Shown here piece after piece: positions 10,221 through 22,570 of a DNA stretch of 64,000 nt. Origin of the DNA: Serripes groenlandicus (taxonomy: Eukaryota > Mollusca > Bivalvia > Cardiida > Cardiidae); the NCBI GenBank assembly GCA_031761405.1, contig JASEVX010000008.1:44861317-44925316 (forward strand), given 5' to 3'. A model generated the notes under the pieces. That model did no database searches, was not told where the DNA came from, and saw nothing but the letters and a program-made list of their open reading frames with translations. Numbering within the stretch: the stretch's first letter is position 1; each line of letters begins with the position of its first letter. Made by a program: the position numbers and the translations under genes.

Positions 10221-11115
10221 GCTCACCTATGCACAAAGTGCAAGGTGAGCTTTTGTGATCGCTCACCGTCCGTCGTCCGTCGTCTTCGTCGTCCGTCCGT
10301 TCACATTTTCCTACAAACGACTTCTCCTCCTAAACCAATTAACCAAATTCAAAACAATTTTACAGGAATGTTCCTTGGATGAATCTCTTTCAAACTTGTT
10401 CAAAGAATTCTATTCCATGGAGAACTTTGGCTGCCACGGCAACAAATAAGGAGAAATTAACCAAAACTTAAAAAATCTTCTTGTCCAAAAGTACTGGCCC
10501 GATTTGAAATTTATTTTGCACAAATGTTCCTTAGGATATTCTTTACCAAGATTGTTCAAATATTTCCGATCCGTTGAAAAACATGGCCGCCAGGGTGCGG
10601 AGCTTATTTTCCTTATATGTACATTGTAAAAACCTTAAAAATCTTCTTGTCCAAAAGTACTGGCCCGATTTGAAAATTATTTTGCACAAATGTTCCGTGG
10701 GACACCCTTTACCAAGATTGTTCAAATATTTTCAATCCGTTGAAAAACATGGTCGCCAGGGGGCGGAGCTTGTTTTCCTTACATGTGCATTGTTAAAACT
10801 TTAAAAATCTTCTTGTCCAAAAGTATTAGCCCGATTTGAAAATTATTTTGCAATAATGGTCCTTGGGGCACCCTTTACCAAGATTGTTCAAATATTTTCG
10901 ATCCGATGAAAATCATCGCCGCCAGGGTCGGAGTTTGTTTTCCTTATATGTGCATTGTTAAAACTTTAAAAATCTTCTTGTCCAAAAGTACTGACCCGAT
11001 TTGAAAGTTATTTACATGGCCGCCAGGGGGTGGAAGCTTGTTTTCCTTATATGTGCATTGTAAAAAAGTTTGATTAAATCAGGTGAGCGATATAGGACCA
11101 TCATGGTCCTCTTGT
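10221..11115 (+). mobile_element. Hairpin/array element, family B (GCTCACC type)
   Basis: It starts with a 30-nt hairpin (10221-10250; GCTCACC ... TGCAC AAA GTGCA ... GGTGAGC), followed by a (CCGTCGT)n-like run (10268-10300). Four tandem monomers start at 10472, 10637, 10804 and 10969 (165-167 bp; the last is truncated) and share 'aaaatcttcttgtccaaaag' and 'catggccgccaggg'. It closes with AGGTGAGCGATATAGGACCA and a CATGGTCCTCTTGT tail, the AGGTGAGC being inverted relative to the start. It is non-coding. Confidence 0.8.
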
Positions 11116-11226
11116 TGTAAACATGTTTTCTAAGTCGTCTGTTGCAGTTTGGAGAGTGCGGGGAATGGTTAAGGGTCAATATATGAGTAGATTTTTACAA
11201 TTTGACAACATCTGTAGAAATCAACA

Positions 11227-11376
11227 TATTCAGGAATCGTTACTCTATACCTCTATCCACATGAGACGGAATGTATCGGACCAGATCAGTCTGCGCGGAC
11301 TGCGCAGGCTGATCTGGGTCGATACATTATGCAGAGGCTATAATGTTGGTTTTCTCGCGGGACGGCTCATATATGA
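11227..11376 (+). mobile_element. MITE-like repeat, partial copy
   Basis: It contains the 'caggaatcgttactctatacc' segment, a 'gagacggaatgtatcgg' motif, the inner dyad AGATCAGTCTGCGCGGA/CTGCGCAGGCTGATCTGGG, and the terminal 'gttggttttctcgcgggac' stretch with GGCTCATAT. The left part of the repeat is missing. Confidence 0.75.
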
Positions 11377-11397
11377 TATTTGAAAGTTTTATTGAAT

Positions 11398-12720
11398 AAT
11401 ATAGGGATAATACACATTTTCGAGGGCGTGAACATCTGCGGACGCCCGCAAAATGTGTTTATGCCCGAGTGCGAAGCACGAGGGCATAAACACATTTAAG
11501 GGCGTCCGCAGATGTTCACGCCCGAGAAAATGTGTATTTTCGCTATTATTGCATAAAATAAGAGCAAACATCCAACATACAGTCCGCTGTAACGTTCAGT
11601 TGTACGATAACCGCCGATGAACCTGACCCGATAACGCATGTGACGTCATAAACACATGTGACGTCATAAAGTAAACAAGTAATGTTTTACATATCCACGA
11701 ACCGGGCCTACATCAAGGTTGCCATCGCTGAGTCGACACGGGTCGAAATAAATAAATGGTTTTTGATTATTTTATGCTCTTTAACTGTGAATCTAGTGCA
11801 TGTTACCGATTATCGAGTTAAAGAAGCTGATGTTATTGTTAACCCAACAAATTGCTCCTATTCTAGGGGAGATGGAGCGTCCATGTTTTGTTTACTAACG
11901 GTGCCCGGGGTAATGCATATGTAAAACATCTAACCGGTCTGAAACGGCACGTACGCGCGAGAATCGCTTTGTTTATACACGTTTTCTCGCCGTTTACGCC
12001 TGGCTTTTGCAATGTTTCCGTATCCCTTAAGCGGGCGTAAAACATAGATTTTATGCAATAATATAGGGATAATACACATTTTCGAGGGCGTGAACATCTG
12101 CGGACGCCCGCAAAATGTGTTTATGCCCGAGTGCGAAGCACGAGGGCATAAACACATTTAAGGGCGTCCGCAGATGTTCACGCCCGAGAAAATGTGTATT
12201 TTCGCTAGTATTGCATAAAATAAGAGCAAACATCCAACATACAGTCCGCTGTAACGTTCAGTTGTACGATAACCGCCGATGAACATGATCCGATAACGCA
12301 TGTGACGTCATAAACACATGGGACGTCATAAAGTAAACAAGTAATGTTTTACATATCCACGAACCGGGCCTACACCAAGGTTGCCATCGCTGACTCGACA
12401 CGGGTCGAATTAAATAAATGGTTTTTGATTATTTTATACTCTTTAACTGTGAATCTAGTGCATGTTACCGATTATCGAGTTAAAGAAGCTGATGTTATTG
12501 TTAACCCAACAAATTGCTCCTATTCTAGGGGAGATGCAGCGTCCATGTTTTGTTTACTAACGGTGCCCGGGTAATGCATATGTAAAACATCTAACCGGTC
12601 TGAAACGGCACGTACGCGCGAGAATCGCTTTGTTTATACACGTTTTCTCGCCGTTTACGCCCGGCTTTTGCAATGTTTCTGTATCCCTTAAGCGGGCGTA
12701 AAACATAGATTTTATGCAAT
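11398..12720. mobile_element. Palindromic element in two tandem 662-bp units
   Basis: Two nearly identical units (11398-12059 and 12060-12720) interrupt array DNA. The uninterrupted relative near 42015-42060 (reverse strand) has no such insert. Each unit opens with a near-perfect palindrome of 124 bp (11412-11535; second copy 12074-12197) capped by GTGCGAAGCAC. The rest of the unit is bounded by inverted copies of ATTATTGCATAAAAT and ATTTTATGCAATAAT. Unit 1 carries two TGACGTCA boxes (11641-11648, 11659-11666); in unit 2 one is kept (12303-12310) and the second is mutated to GGACGTCA. Downstream is a 76-80 codon open frame (11682 and 12344). Five residues differ between the two copies of that frame, so I see no sign that the protein sequence is conserved. 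Confidence 0.8.
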
Positions 12721-13776
12721 AATACTTTTTTAGGAATAATTTTGACATTGAGGTGTAAACATCGCGGGACAATGAGAAATTCCTGGTTTTGAGTAGTTCA
12801 TCCTTTTCAAAATCATTGCTGAGGGTCGTTTGCTTTAGAAGGGTCAACGCTGTTTTCATGTTAACTCAAAAATCTCTATAATTGAATGGATATCCTATGA
12901 CTAAAAGTGGAAAACATTGTGGCAAGAGGAGAAATAGCTCGTTTTGATCAATTTCTTCTTTCGTCAATATGTTTTCAAAAAGCTGTCTGCTGTAGAGGCG
13001 TTAGAAAGCGTTTATATGAGGGAAAGGGTTATCAGTTAACCATTGCCCATATGCGAACACATTTTGATCCATTTGCAGCAGACAGCGTTTGAAACAATGT
13101 GGCAATAGTAAAACGCGCTAGAAATTATCGTTTTCATTTTTTAGTCGTTTGATAGAGATTCTACGTCTATGGGAAAGTGTTAAAATAGAGAAGAAATAGA
13201 AAGAAACTGCAAAATTGAAAGCATGAAAGTGAAGAATTTGGAAAATTCACTTGAATTATGTTTATTTTCTTCATTTTTTCATGATAAATTCATTACTTTA
13301 AGAAAATGCATTCAACAGAGGCATAATACGTGTTGGGAAATTTTAGATTCATTCTTTCGACGTATAAATAAACTTATAAAACATCTAATGAGCATTACCT
13401 TTGATTTAAATAGTATAAATTGAATTGATATCTTAATGATATTCCTTGCAATAATATTTGAATTATATTCATTGAAATAAGATTAAAATGATATTTCTTA
13501 AAACTATATTTAAATCATATTTATTGTAAATACATTTAAACGGCTTTTATTGATTGTTATTCATGTGTTAAAATAACTCACTGCATTCTTTAATTGGGCA
13601 TTATAACTCATGATTAACTGTTGCTACAATGCCATATATATTTATATATTGATAAAGAATAGAGAAAGCTGCTAAGCACAAGGTGAACAATATCATTTAA
13701 ATTAACGAATAACGTTTCTTGCCGTTTAAGTATTATTTAAGTATACTGTAATTTGAAATTAATTATAAACGCTTTT
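12721..13776 (-). repeat. Array unit segment, left arm (inverted)
   Basis: It matches 37463-38340 and 41870-42030 on the opposite strand, including the 'atttcttctctnttttaacac' region and the 'tcgtctgctgtagag' motif. A hairpin module is present at about 12905-12985. It is non-coding. Confidence 0.75.
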
Positions 13777-16570
13777 TGTCTCGCCCACGATAGTGGAGTG
13801 AGACATAGCAGTCACTTTTCCGGCAACGGCGACGGCGGCCGCTTTTACAAATAGCTATATCTCGGCAACCCCTTCTTGAATTTTTCTGAAACTTTGTTAG
13901 CTGTATTGTTTGGTCATGGGACATCTGTCAACGTCAAAATGTTCAGGGTCAAGGTCATAATTGTGCAGAACTTGACCTTTGCTAGGTAACTTAACCTCAA
14001 AACTTAACCTTTCTTATATCTCAGCAACCCCTGCTTGAATTTTTCTGAAACTTTGTCAGATGTATTGTTTGGTCATGGGACATCTGTCAACGTAAAAATG
14101 TTCAGGGTCAAGGTCATAATTGTGCAGAACTTGACCTTTGTTAGGTAACTTAACCTCAAAACTTAACCTTTCTTATATCTCAGCAACCTCTGCTTGAATT
14201 TTTCTTAAAGCTTAAAACTTTGTCAGATGTATTGTTTGGTTATGGGAAATCTGTCACCATCATAATTTTCAGGGTCAAGGTCATAATTGTGCAGAACTTG
14301 ACCTTTGCTAGGTAACTTAACCTCAAAACTTAACCTTTCTTATATCTCAGCAACCCCTGCTTGAATTTTTCTGAAACTTTGTCAGATGTATTGTTTGGTC
14401 ATGGGACATCTGTCAACGTCAAAATGTTCAGGGTCAAGGTCATAATTGTGCAGAACTTTACCTTTGTTAGGTAACTTAACCTCAAAACTTAACCTTTCTT
14501 ATATCTCAGCAACCTCTGCTTGAATTTTTCTTAAACTTTGTCAGATGTATTGTTTGGTCATGGGACATCTGTCAACGTCAAAAATGTTATGGTCAATGTC
14601 ATAATTGTGCAGAACTTGACCTTTGTTAGGTAACTTAATCTCAAAACTTAACCTTTTTATATCTCAGCAACCTCTACTTGAATTTTTCTGAAACTTTGTC
14701 AGATGTATTGTTTGGTCATGTGACATCTGTCAAGGTCAAAATATTCAGGGTCAAGGTCATAATTGTGCAGAACTTGACCTTTGTTAGGTAACTTAACCTC
14801 AAAACGTAACCTTTCTTATATCTCAGCAACCCCTTCTTGAATTTTTCTGAAACATTGTCAGATGTATTGTTTGGTCATGATACATATGTCAACTTCATAA
14901 TTTTCAGGGTCAAGGTCATAATTGTGCAAAACTTGACCCTTTCTTATATTTCAGCAACCCCTGCTGGAATTTTTCTGAAACTTTGTCAGATGTATTGTTT
15001 GGTCATGGGACATCTGTCAACGTCAAAATGTTCAGGGTCAATGTCATAATTGTGCAGAACTTGGCCTTTGTTAGGTAACTTAACCTTTCTTATATCTCAG
15101 CAACCTCTGCTTGAATATTTCTGAAACTTTGTCAGATGTATTGTTTGGTCATAGGACATCTGTCAATGTCAACATTTTCAGGGTCAAGGTCATAATTGTG
15201 CAGAACTTGACCTTTGTTAGGTAACATAACCTCAAAACTTAACCTTTCTTATATCTCAGCAACCCCTGCTTGAATTTTTCTGAAACTTTGTCAGATGTAT
15301 TGTTTGGTTATGGGACATCTGTCAACATCATAATTTTCAGGGTCAAGGTCATAATTGTGCAGAACTTGACCTTTGTTAGGTAACTTAACCTCAAAACTTA
15401 ACCTTTCTTATATCTCAGCAACCCCTTCTTGAATTTTTCTGAAACATTGTCAGATGTATTGTTTGGTCATGATACATCTGTCAACGTCATAATTTTCAGG
15501 GTCAAGGTCATAATTGTGCAAAACTTGACCCTTTCTTATATTTCAGCAACCCCTGCTGGAATTTTTCTGAAACTTTGTCAGATGTATTGTTTGGTCATGG
15601 GACATCTGTCAACGTCAAAATGTTCAGGGTCAAGGTCATAATTGTGCAGAACTTGACCTTTGTTAGGTAACTTAACCTTTATTATATCTCGGCAACCTCT
15701 GCTTGAATATTTCTGAAACTTTGTCAGATGTATTGTTTGGTCATAGGACATCTGTCAATGTCAACATTTTCAGGGTCAAGGTCATAATTGTGCAGAACTT
15801 GACCTTTGTTAGGTAACTTAACCTCAAAACTTAACATTTCTTATATCTCAGCAAACCCTGCTTGAATTTTTATGAAACTTTGTCAGATGTATTGGTTGGT
15901 TATGGGACATCTGTCAACATCATAATTTTCAGGGTCAAGGTCATAATTGTGCAGAACTTGACCCTTTCTTATATCTCAGCAACCCCTGCTGGAATTTTTT
16001 TGAATTTTGTCAGATGTATTGTTTGGTCATGGGACATCCATCAACGTAAAAAAAATCAGGGTCAAGGTCATAATTGTGCACAACTTGACCTTTGTTAGAT
16101 AACTTAACCTCAAAACTAAAACTTTCTTATATCTCAGCAACCCCTGCTGGAATTTTTCTGAATTTTGTCAGATGTATTGTTAGGTCATGGGACATCCGTC
16201 AACGTCAAAATGTTCCGGGTCAAGGTCATAATTGTGCAGAACTTGACCTTTGTTAGATAATTTAAAAAAAATAAAAAATTACTATGTTGTTATTTTATGT
16301 GTAAAAACTTACTATCATAATCATAGTGATTGCAATTATTTACAATTTAATGTAGTATTATTGATCACTCTTTACTTCATGTGTGAATAAATATATTAAG
16401 ATATATACACATGTAGTGAGTTTATTATTTATCATGACATGTTGATAACAATGCATTGACAGACACTTACTTTTTCACATTTTATCAACTTTATTTTCTT
16501 TTTGCATAGTGATACCATTTAATATCTGATTTTCTTAGAAGGGCGAGACACCCTCAGCCCGAGGTCTTGT
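13777..16570 (+). mobile_element. Hairpin/array element, family C (TGTCTCGCC type), copy 1
   Basis: It begins with a 29-nt hairpin (13777-13805; TGTCTC ... CCAC GATA GTGG ... GAGACA), then a (CGGCAACGG)-like GC run, then about 16 tandem monomers of mostly 157-160 bp with some short 130-bp forms. The monomers share 'atatctcagcaacc', 'tgaaactttgtcagatgtat' and 'agggtcaaggtcataattgt'. The right end has GGGCGAGACACC (16550), an inverted relative of the start, then GAGGTCTTGT. The array copy near 36690 lacks it and reads CGCTTTT|ATTTCAT (reverse strand). Repeated ~70-codon frames in the array are by-products of the monomer. Confidence 0.85.
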
Positions 16571-16978
16571 ATTTCATGTACATGTATAACGAATAATGGT
16601 GCTGTCGATAGCAGCAAAGATCACTTTATGTTTCAAATATCATGTTCATTTTGTAACTGGTAGCCTTGCTGAGTTACAGACAGCTTTTCAGTATCAAGAA
16701 CCATGGACTTCATTTCAGTCGAGGATGTCGGATTCAAATCTGCCAATATGTTTAAATTCATCTAGATGAAAGACAATACAGATATAAAGATTTTGAACAT
16801 ATGGTAAGCATAATTTAATTGTTTTTGTATCGAAAAAACTGCGCAGGCTGAAGAATGATGATTTTCGTCACCAACAAGAATCAATGGCCTGGCTGAAGTT
16901 TGAAAATTCATGGGCCCGCGATTTATACATGTCATTACAAATTACAAAGACAATACTATACATAATTGGACGGCGCTC
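16571..16978 (-). repeat. Array unit segment, left arm (inverted)
   Basis: It matches 36290-36690 on the opposite strand, including the 'atgtataacgnattatggtgctgtcgatagcag' region and 'gaatgatgattttcgtcacc'. It is non-coding. Confidence 0.8.
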
Positions 16979-16990
16979 TGCGAATACCAA

Positions 16991-18150
16991 TTCAATTCAA
17001 TTCAATTCAATTATATTCAGGAAAGTCGGCACATAAGTACCATTGGCCATTTACAAGTATATACACGTGAAGAATATGGCTCACTGACGTAAAATACATT
17101 ACATTTACATAATTTATATACACGAATACAACAAAATCAATCATAATATTTCAGAGAATTACTATTATGTTTATATAGCCAAGAATCATTTTAATGAATC
17201 ACATTGGCAAATGATTCTTAGTTATAACTAAACACCATAGTTTGATTAATACAATATTCTCTATACTCAGACGCTTTTGAAATATGATTTGCAATATTCA
17301 TTTGAACTTTTTAACTTTTTGAAGATATTAAGTTAATAAATCGAGAAATAGAAGGCCATGAAGTTGATATATATTGTGTACGTATGTTTCTATAATTCAA
17401 ACATACAAATACAAGAAGAAAATGATATTCAGATTCTAAAACCTTTTGCGAACAAAACATGCACGTTCTATTGCTCCGTTTGATTCCTAAATATCTACCC
17501 GTTTCGATGGCTAATTTATGTCCAGAAATTCGAAAGAGTATTAATTGTTTTCTTAGTTTGTCATTTTGAATATTTAGTAGATATGATTCAAGTTCAAAAG
17601 TGATCTTAAATTTGCGGTAATAATCAAGTTTTGGAGATGAATCAATAACTGGATGCCAATTTTGGATATAGTTGTCTCGAATTCGCTGTTTAACTAATTT
17701 TAATGTTCCTGCAGATATGTTCTGTTATAACCATAAGAGGAATCCGCTGTGGTCGAGTGGTTAGCGTCGGGGATTTCGAAACCGGGTGTCCCGGGTTCGA
17801 TCCCCAGTCGCGTCATTCGGTCATGGTGGAGTGCTCTTGAGCAAGGCACATTTTCTAGACTAGTACTGGTTTGTTCACCCAGGGATCATGAATAATTAAA
17901 TTTAAATGCGCGCTAAATGACCTTAGCTGTCGATGCGCCGTAAAACAATATACATTCATTCATTCATTCATTCTAACCATAAGTTGCTCATACCTTATCT
18001 GTCTAAATACCGTTTCACTTTGGTCGATCACAAAGTATTATTGCTGTTTGAAATAGAGCATTGCTTAAGGAAAACATCATGTAGTATTGAATTTTGATTA
18101 TTTTTTATTTTTGACCAGAACATAAGTGTACGTTCGATGCCTATAATAGA
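16991..18150 (-). mobile_element. 5'-truncated LINE fragment 1
   Basis: The minus strand between about 17740 and 17380 encodes a typical non-LTR retrotransposon C-terminus, with motifs like QNWHPVIDSSPKLDYYRKF, RISGHKLAIETGRYLGI and CMFCSQKVLESEYHFLL (Cys/His region). The 3' end carries a (TTGAA)n tail (16991-17012 in plus orientation). A 12-bp target duplication TGCGAATACCAA flanks it at 16979-16990 and 18151-18162. The related sites at 36290 and 6690 lack the insertion. A SINE is nested in it at 17738-17973. The upstream frame (17984-18130) is broken by stops. Family not assigned. Confidence 0.85.
17738..17973 (+). mobile_element. tRNA-derived SINE, copy 3, nested in LINE
   Basis: Same family as 1400-1636, with B-box 'gggttcgatccc', the body 'cgctaaatgaccttagctgt' and a (CATT)n tail. 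A 10-bp target duplication TAACCATAAG lies at 17728-17737 and 17974-17983. It inserted after the LINE. Confidence 0.92.
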
Positions 18151-18162
18151 TGCGAATACCAA

Positions 18163-19688
18163 CCGTAGGCAATTTGCGATCAGTGAAGATCTTAATCAGT
18201 CCGATCTGGATCCACACGGTTCGCCAATTAGTCAGAGGGTTTTAAGAAACATATTCTTCATAATGTTGTCAGGATGTTATAAAATATGTGTGATGTATAC
18301 AATCGCATACATAACCTTTCCTATATTTGAATCTATTCACTGTAATGTCACGCATATGAAACTATAATGTATATGTACATTTGTATAATGGGCTGGAAGC
18401 CTCAACTACTTAATACATATATTATATTGTATTGTAAAGCAATTTTCCATTCGGATCCTTAGCATGAATGCGTAGTCTGGCATTTGATCACACATGTGAT
18501 CATTACGCCAAGGTTGGCTTTCCTGGAGCACCGCTCAATCAATTGTTTCCTTTCTCAACTTGTTTTCAAAGCAGATATCTGTAATAATGAGTATTATACT
18601 CCAAAAGTTAAAGGTTCATATAAAGGAATTATTTTGCTGTATAAATAAAAGTTGTATAACCTTTAATAATCATTAGCTGTAATTTAGATGAAATGAAAAT
18701 TATTGCAATAAGATTTAAATTATATCCATTGAAATATGGTTTAAATGATATTTCTTGAACATAGATTTAAATCATATTTCATAAAAATAAATTTAAAAGA
18801 TATTTATATTAATTACATTTACATGATATGTATTGATATTTATTCATGTGCTAAGATTACTCTCAGCACAGTCTTTAATAGGGCATTATAACAAATGACG
18901 AAATTATTCTAATGATTCCATACACAAGATGAGCATTATTATGAAAATCAAAGAATAACGTTTCTTGCCGTTTAAGTATTATTTGAGTATGCGGTAATTT
19001 GAAATTAACTATTAACGCGTTTCTTTTACATACATGTATAACGGACTATGGTGCCGTCAGAGGCAGAGATCATGTTATGTTTCAAATATCATTCTCATTT
19101 TGTAACTGATAACCTTCCTGAGTTAAAGACAGTGAAACCTATCACAATCCATTGACTTTTCATTTCAGTCTAGGATGTCTGATTCAAAGCTGCCAAAATA
19201 TTTAAATTCATCTGAATGAAAGACATTTGTAACCTAATTTTGACCAGATGGTAAGCATACTTTAATTGTTTTCTGAAAATGAAATGACATAATGACCGCA
19301 TATCACTTAATACTGCCCTAGAAACACACATATGTATACACTTATAAGCAGCCAGAGTTTGAAAACATCACGGAACAAAAGTGCTGAACTATAAAAATGT
19401 AGCCCTACCCCACACGCAAGAAATATGCAGCAGACGACTTTAAAAACATGTATGCAAAATTATTCCTACGCTCGAGATAACTAGGTTATCAGGGCTGAAA
19501 TTAAACTTGACAGAGAACTTATGCATTGCATTAACATTGTGACTAAATTTGAAACGTTTGCATTTAACGCCATCTTTAACAGGGTTTTGTTCACCTAACC
19601 GATATATATCCCGTCTTTGTCGCACCAAATATATCCGCATTTCATTCTTCCCTGGAAGTGAAGAATGATGATTTTCGCAAATACTTTT
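18163..19688 (-). repeat. Array unit segment, left arm (inverted)
   Basis: It matches 34740-36290 on the opposite strand: 'gcaatttgcgatcagtgaagat', 'ttgtataatgggctggaagcctc', 'gtttaagtattatttgagtat', and the 'agaaatatgcagcagacgac' and 'atatatcccgtctttgtcg' motifs. An empty Ngaro target equivalent ('cctagaaacacacatatg') is present near 19318. It is non-coding. Confidence 0.8.
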
Positions 19689-21840
19689 TGTCTCGCCCAC
19701 GATAGTGGAGTGAGACATAGCAGTCACTTTTCCGGCGACGGCGGCCGCTTTTACAAATAGCTATATCTCGGCAAACCCTACTTGAATTTTTCTGAAACTT
19801 TGTTAGCTGTATTGTTTGGTCATGGGACATCTGTCAACGTCAAAATTGTCAGGGTCAAGGTCATAATTGTGCAGAACTTGACCTTTGTTAGGTAACTTAA
19901 CCTCAAAACTTAACCTTTCTTATATCAGCAAAACTCTGTTTGAATTTTTCTGAAACTTTGTCAGATATATTGTTTGGTCATGGGACATCTGTCAACGTCA
20001 AAATCTTCAGGGTCAAGGTCATAATTATGCAGAACTTGACCTTTGTTAGGTAACCTAACCTCACTGAAAACTTAACCTTTCTTATATCTCAGCAACCTCT
20101 GCTTGAATTTTTCTGAAACTTTGTCAGATGTATTGTTTGGTCATGATACATCTGTCAACGTCATAATTTTCAGGGTCAAGGTCATAATTGTGCAGAACTT
20201 GACCCTTTCTTATATCTCAGCAATCCCTGCTGGAATTTTTCTGAAACTTTGTCAGATGTATTGTTTGGTCATGGGACATCCGTCAACGTCAAAATGTTCA
20301 GGGTCAAGGTCATAATTGTGCAGAACTTGACCTTTGTTAGGTAACTTATCCTCAAAACTTAACCTTTCTTATATCTCAGCAACCCCTGCTGGAATTTTTC
20401 TGAAACTTTGTCAGATGTATTGTTTGGTCATGGGACATCTATCAACGTCAAAATGTTCAGGGTTAAGGTCATAATTTTGCAGAACTTGACCCTTTCTTTC
20501 TAAGCAACCCCTGCTGGAATTTTTCTGAAACTTTGCCAGATGTATTGTTTCGTCATGGGACATCTGTCAACGTCAAAATCTTCAGGGTCAAGGTCATAAT
20601 TGTGCAGAACTTGACCTTTGTTAGGTAACTTAACCTCACTGAAAACTTAACCTTTCTTATATCTCAGCAACCTCTTCTTGAATTTTTCTGAAACTTTGTC
20701 AGATGTATTGTTTGGTCATGATACATCTGTCAACGTCATACTTTTCAGGGTCAAGGTCATAATTGTGCAGAACTTGACCCTTTCTTATATCTCAGCAACC
20801 CCTGATGGAAATTTTCTGAAACTTTGTCAGATGTATTATTTGGTCATGGGACATCTGTCAACGTCAATATTTTCAGGGTCAAGGTCATAATTGTGCAGAA
20901 CATGACCTTTCTTAGGTAACTTATCCTCAAAACTTAACCTTTCTTAAATCTCAGCAACCTCTGCTTGGATTTATCTGAAACTTTGTCAGATGTATTGTTT
21001 GGTCATGGGACATCTATCAACGTCAAAATGTTCAGGGTCAAGGTCATAATTGTGCAGAACTTGACCCTTTCTTTCTAAGCAACCCCTTCTGGAATTTTTC
21101 TGAAACTTTGTCAGATGTATTGTTTGGTCATGGGACATCCATCAACGTCAAAATTTTCAGGGTCAAGGTCATAATTGTGCAGAATTTGACATGTGTTAGG
21201 TAACTTAACCTCAAAACTTAAAACTTTCTTATATCTCAGCAACCCCTGCTCTAATTCTTCTGAAACTTTGTCAGATGTATTGTTTGGTCATGGGACATCT
21301 ATCAACCTCAGAATTTTCAGGGTCAAGGTCATACTTGTGCAGAACTTGTATGTGCAATACATCAAACTTATAACAATGTCATTTTATCATTATTCATAAC
21401 ACTTTGATGAGTAAATAAGAATATACAATTGCGTTTTTGCTCTAAAATATGTGTTTTTGTAAAATCTCAAAAGTGTTGCTTTATCACGAAGTGTAATTAT
21501 GTAAATATTCGGCAAATTTGACCTTCTTTTCAGTACAATAATATTTTCCCATGACTTATTTTAAAATTACTATGTTGTTATTATCATAATCATAGTGATT
21601 GCAATTATTTACAATTTAATGAAGTATTATTGATCACTCTTTACTTCATGTGTGAATAAATATATTATGATATATACACATGTAGTGAATTTATTATTTA
21701 TCATGACATGTTGATAACAATGCATTGACAGACACTTACTTTTTCACATTTTATCAACTTTACTTTCTTTTTGCATAGTGATATTACATTTAATATCTGA
21801 TTTTCTTAGAAGGGCGAGACACCCGCAGCCCGAGGTCATG
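19689..21840 (+). mobile_element. Hairpin/array element, family C, copy 2
   Basis: Same start hairpin as 13777 (TGTCTCGCCCACGATAGTGG ... GAGACA) and a near-identical monomer family, here with about ten monomers. It ends GGGCGAGACACC at 21814 and GAGGTCATGTA. The right-arm paralog at 34730-34745 (reverse strand) has no insertion and reads CTTTT|AATGTG, so this copy also entered next to a T run. Monomer content differs from copy 1, with several ~130-bp short forms. Confidence 0.85.
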
Positions 21841-22570
21841 TAATTTGTTAATAATCAAAAAGAAACAATGACCTAGCCGGGGATCGAGCTCACGACCCCT
21901 TGATTGATACAAGTAACACTCGTCGTTACCAACTGAACAGACACTAGTATACACAATTTGACAACGCTCCGCGAATACCAATCGTAGGATATTTGCGATC
22001 AGTGAAGATCCATATCAGTCTGCGCATCCAGGCAGTCTAATCTGAATCCACAATGTTCGAAAATTAGTCAGATGGGGCTGTTTTAATAAATATGTGTTGC
22101 TTACAGAACCATTTCTTTATTTGAATCCCTTCACTGATATGACGCATATGAACTTATTATGCATATGTAAATGTGTATTTACTGAATAAACGCATTGTAC
22201 ATGCAGTATCCATTCGGAACCTTTAGCATAAATGCGTAGTCTGGCATTTGTTCACACATGTGATAATTACGCTAACGATGGTTTTCCTGGAGCACCGCGC
22301 ATTTGTTTATTTCCTTTTTCAACTTGTTTTCAAAGCAGATATCTGTACTAACGAGTATTATACTCCATGAGTTAAAGGGTTGTGATATATATGTACAACC
22401 CAGTAAGATGTGATTGATCAATAATATTTTAAAAGGTAGTTATATCATCAGCACAACGATTTCCTTCATGCTTTAGCATCTCTTATTGAGAAAATGCAAA
22501 CCTGTTCCACAATGTTTCATTTCTTCTTCTAAAGATGATGATACATTAAGCTTTTGATCAAATTTTGTGG
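21841..22570 (-). repeat. Array unit segment, left arm (inverted)
   Basis: It matches 33950-34735 and 44600-45000 on the opposite strand, including 'gcgtagtctggcatttgttc', 'gcagatatctgta' and 'gaatacc-atcgtag'. It includes tRNA-like segment C at 21870-21943. It is non-coding. Confidence 0.8.
21870..21943 (-). repeat. tRNA-like segment C (minus)
   Basis: On the minus strand there is an A-box-like TGTTCAGTTGGTAACGA, an anticodon-like arm CTTG TATCAAT CAAG with a perfect 4-bp stem, and a B-box-like GTGAGCTCGATCCCCG. The plus-strand counterpart is at 34631-34704. The 45655 and 59695 units keep only the first third. It is probably a SINE head or pseudo-tRNA. Confidence 0.6.

Noticed and set aside
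11682..12574. 76-80 codon frames in the palindromic tandem units
   Set aside because: Between the two copies five residues differ (for example I/T, E/D, I/L, C/Y, G/A), so there is no sign of purifying selection, and no known domain is visible.
14837..16098. Repeated ~70-codon frames starting MNFSETLSDVLFGHD-like
   Set aside because: They recur once per two monomers of the family C arrays (also 20103 and 20678) and begin at monomer variants; there is no domain and the array explains the conservation.
13777..16570. Centromeric satellite interpretation of the family C arrays
   Set aside because: Each array is bounded by hairpin/inverted ends and is missing from paralogous sites, so it is a mobile element with an internal array.
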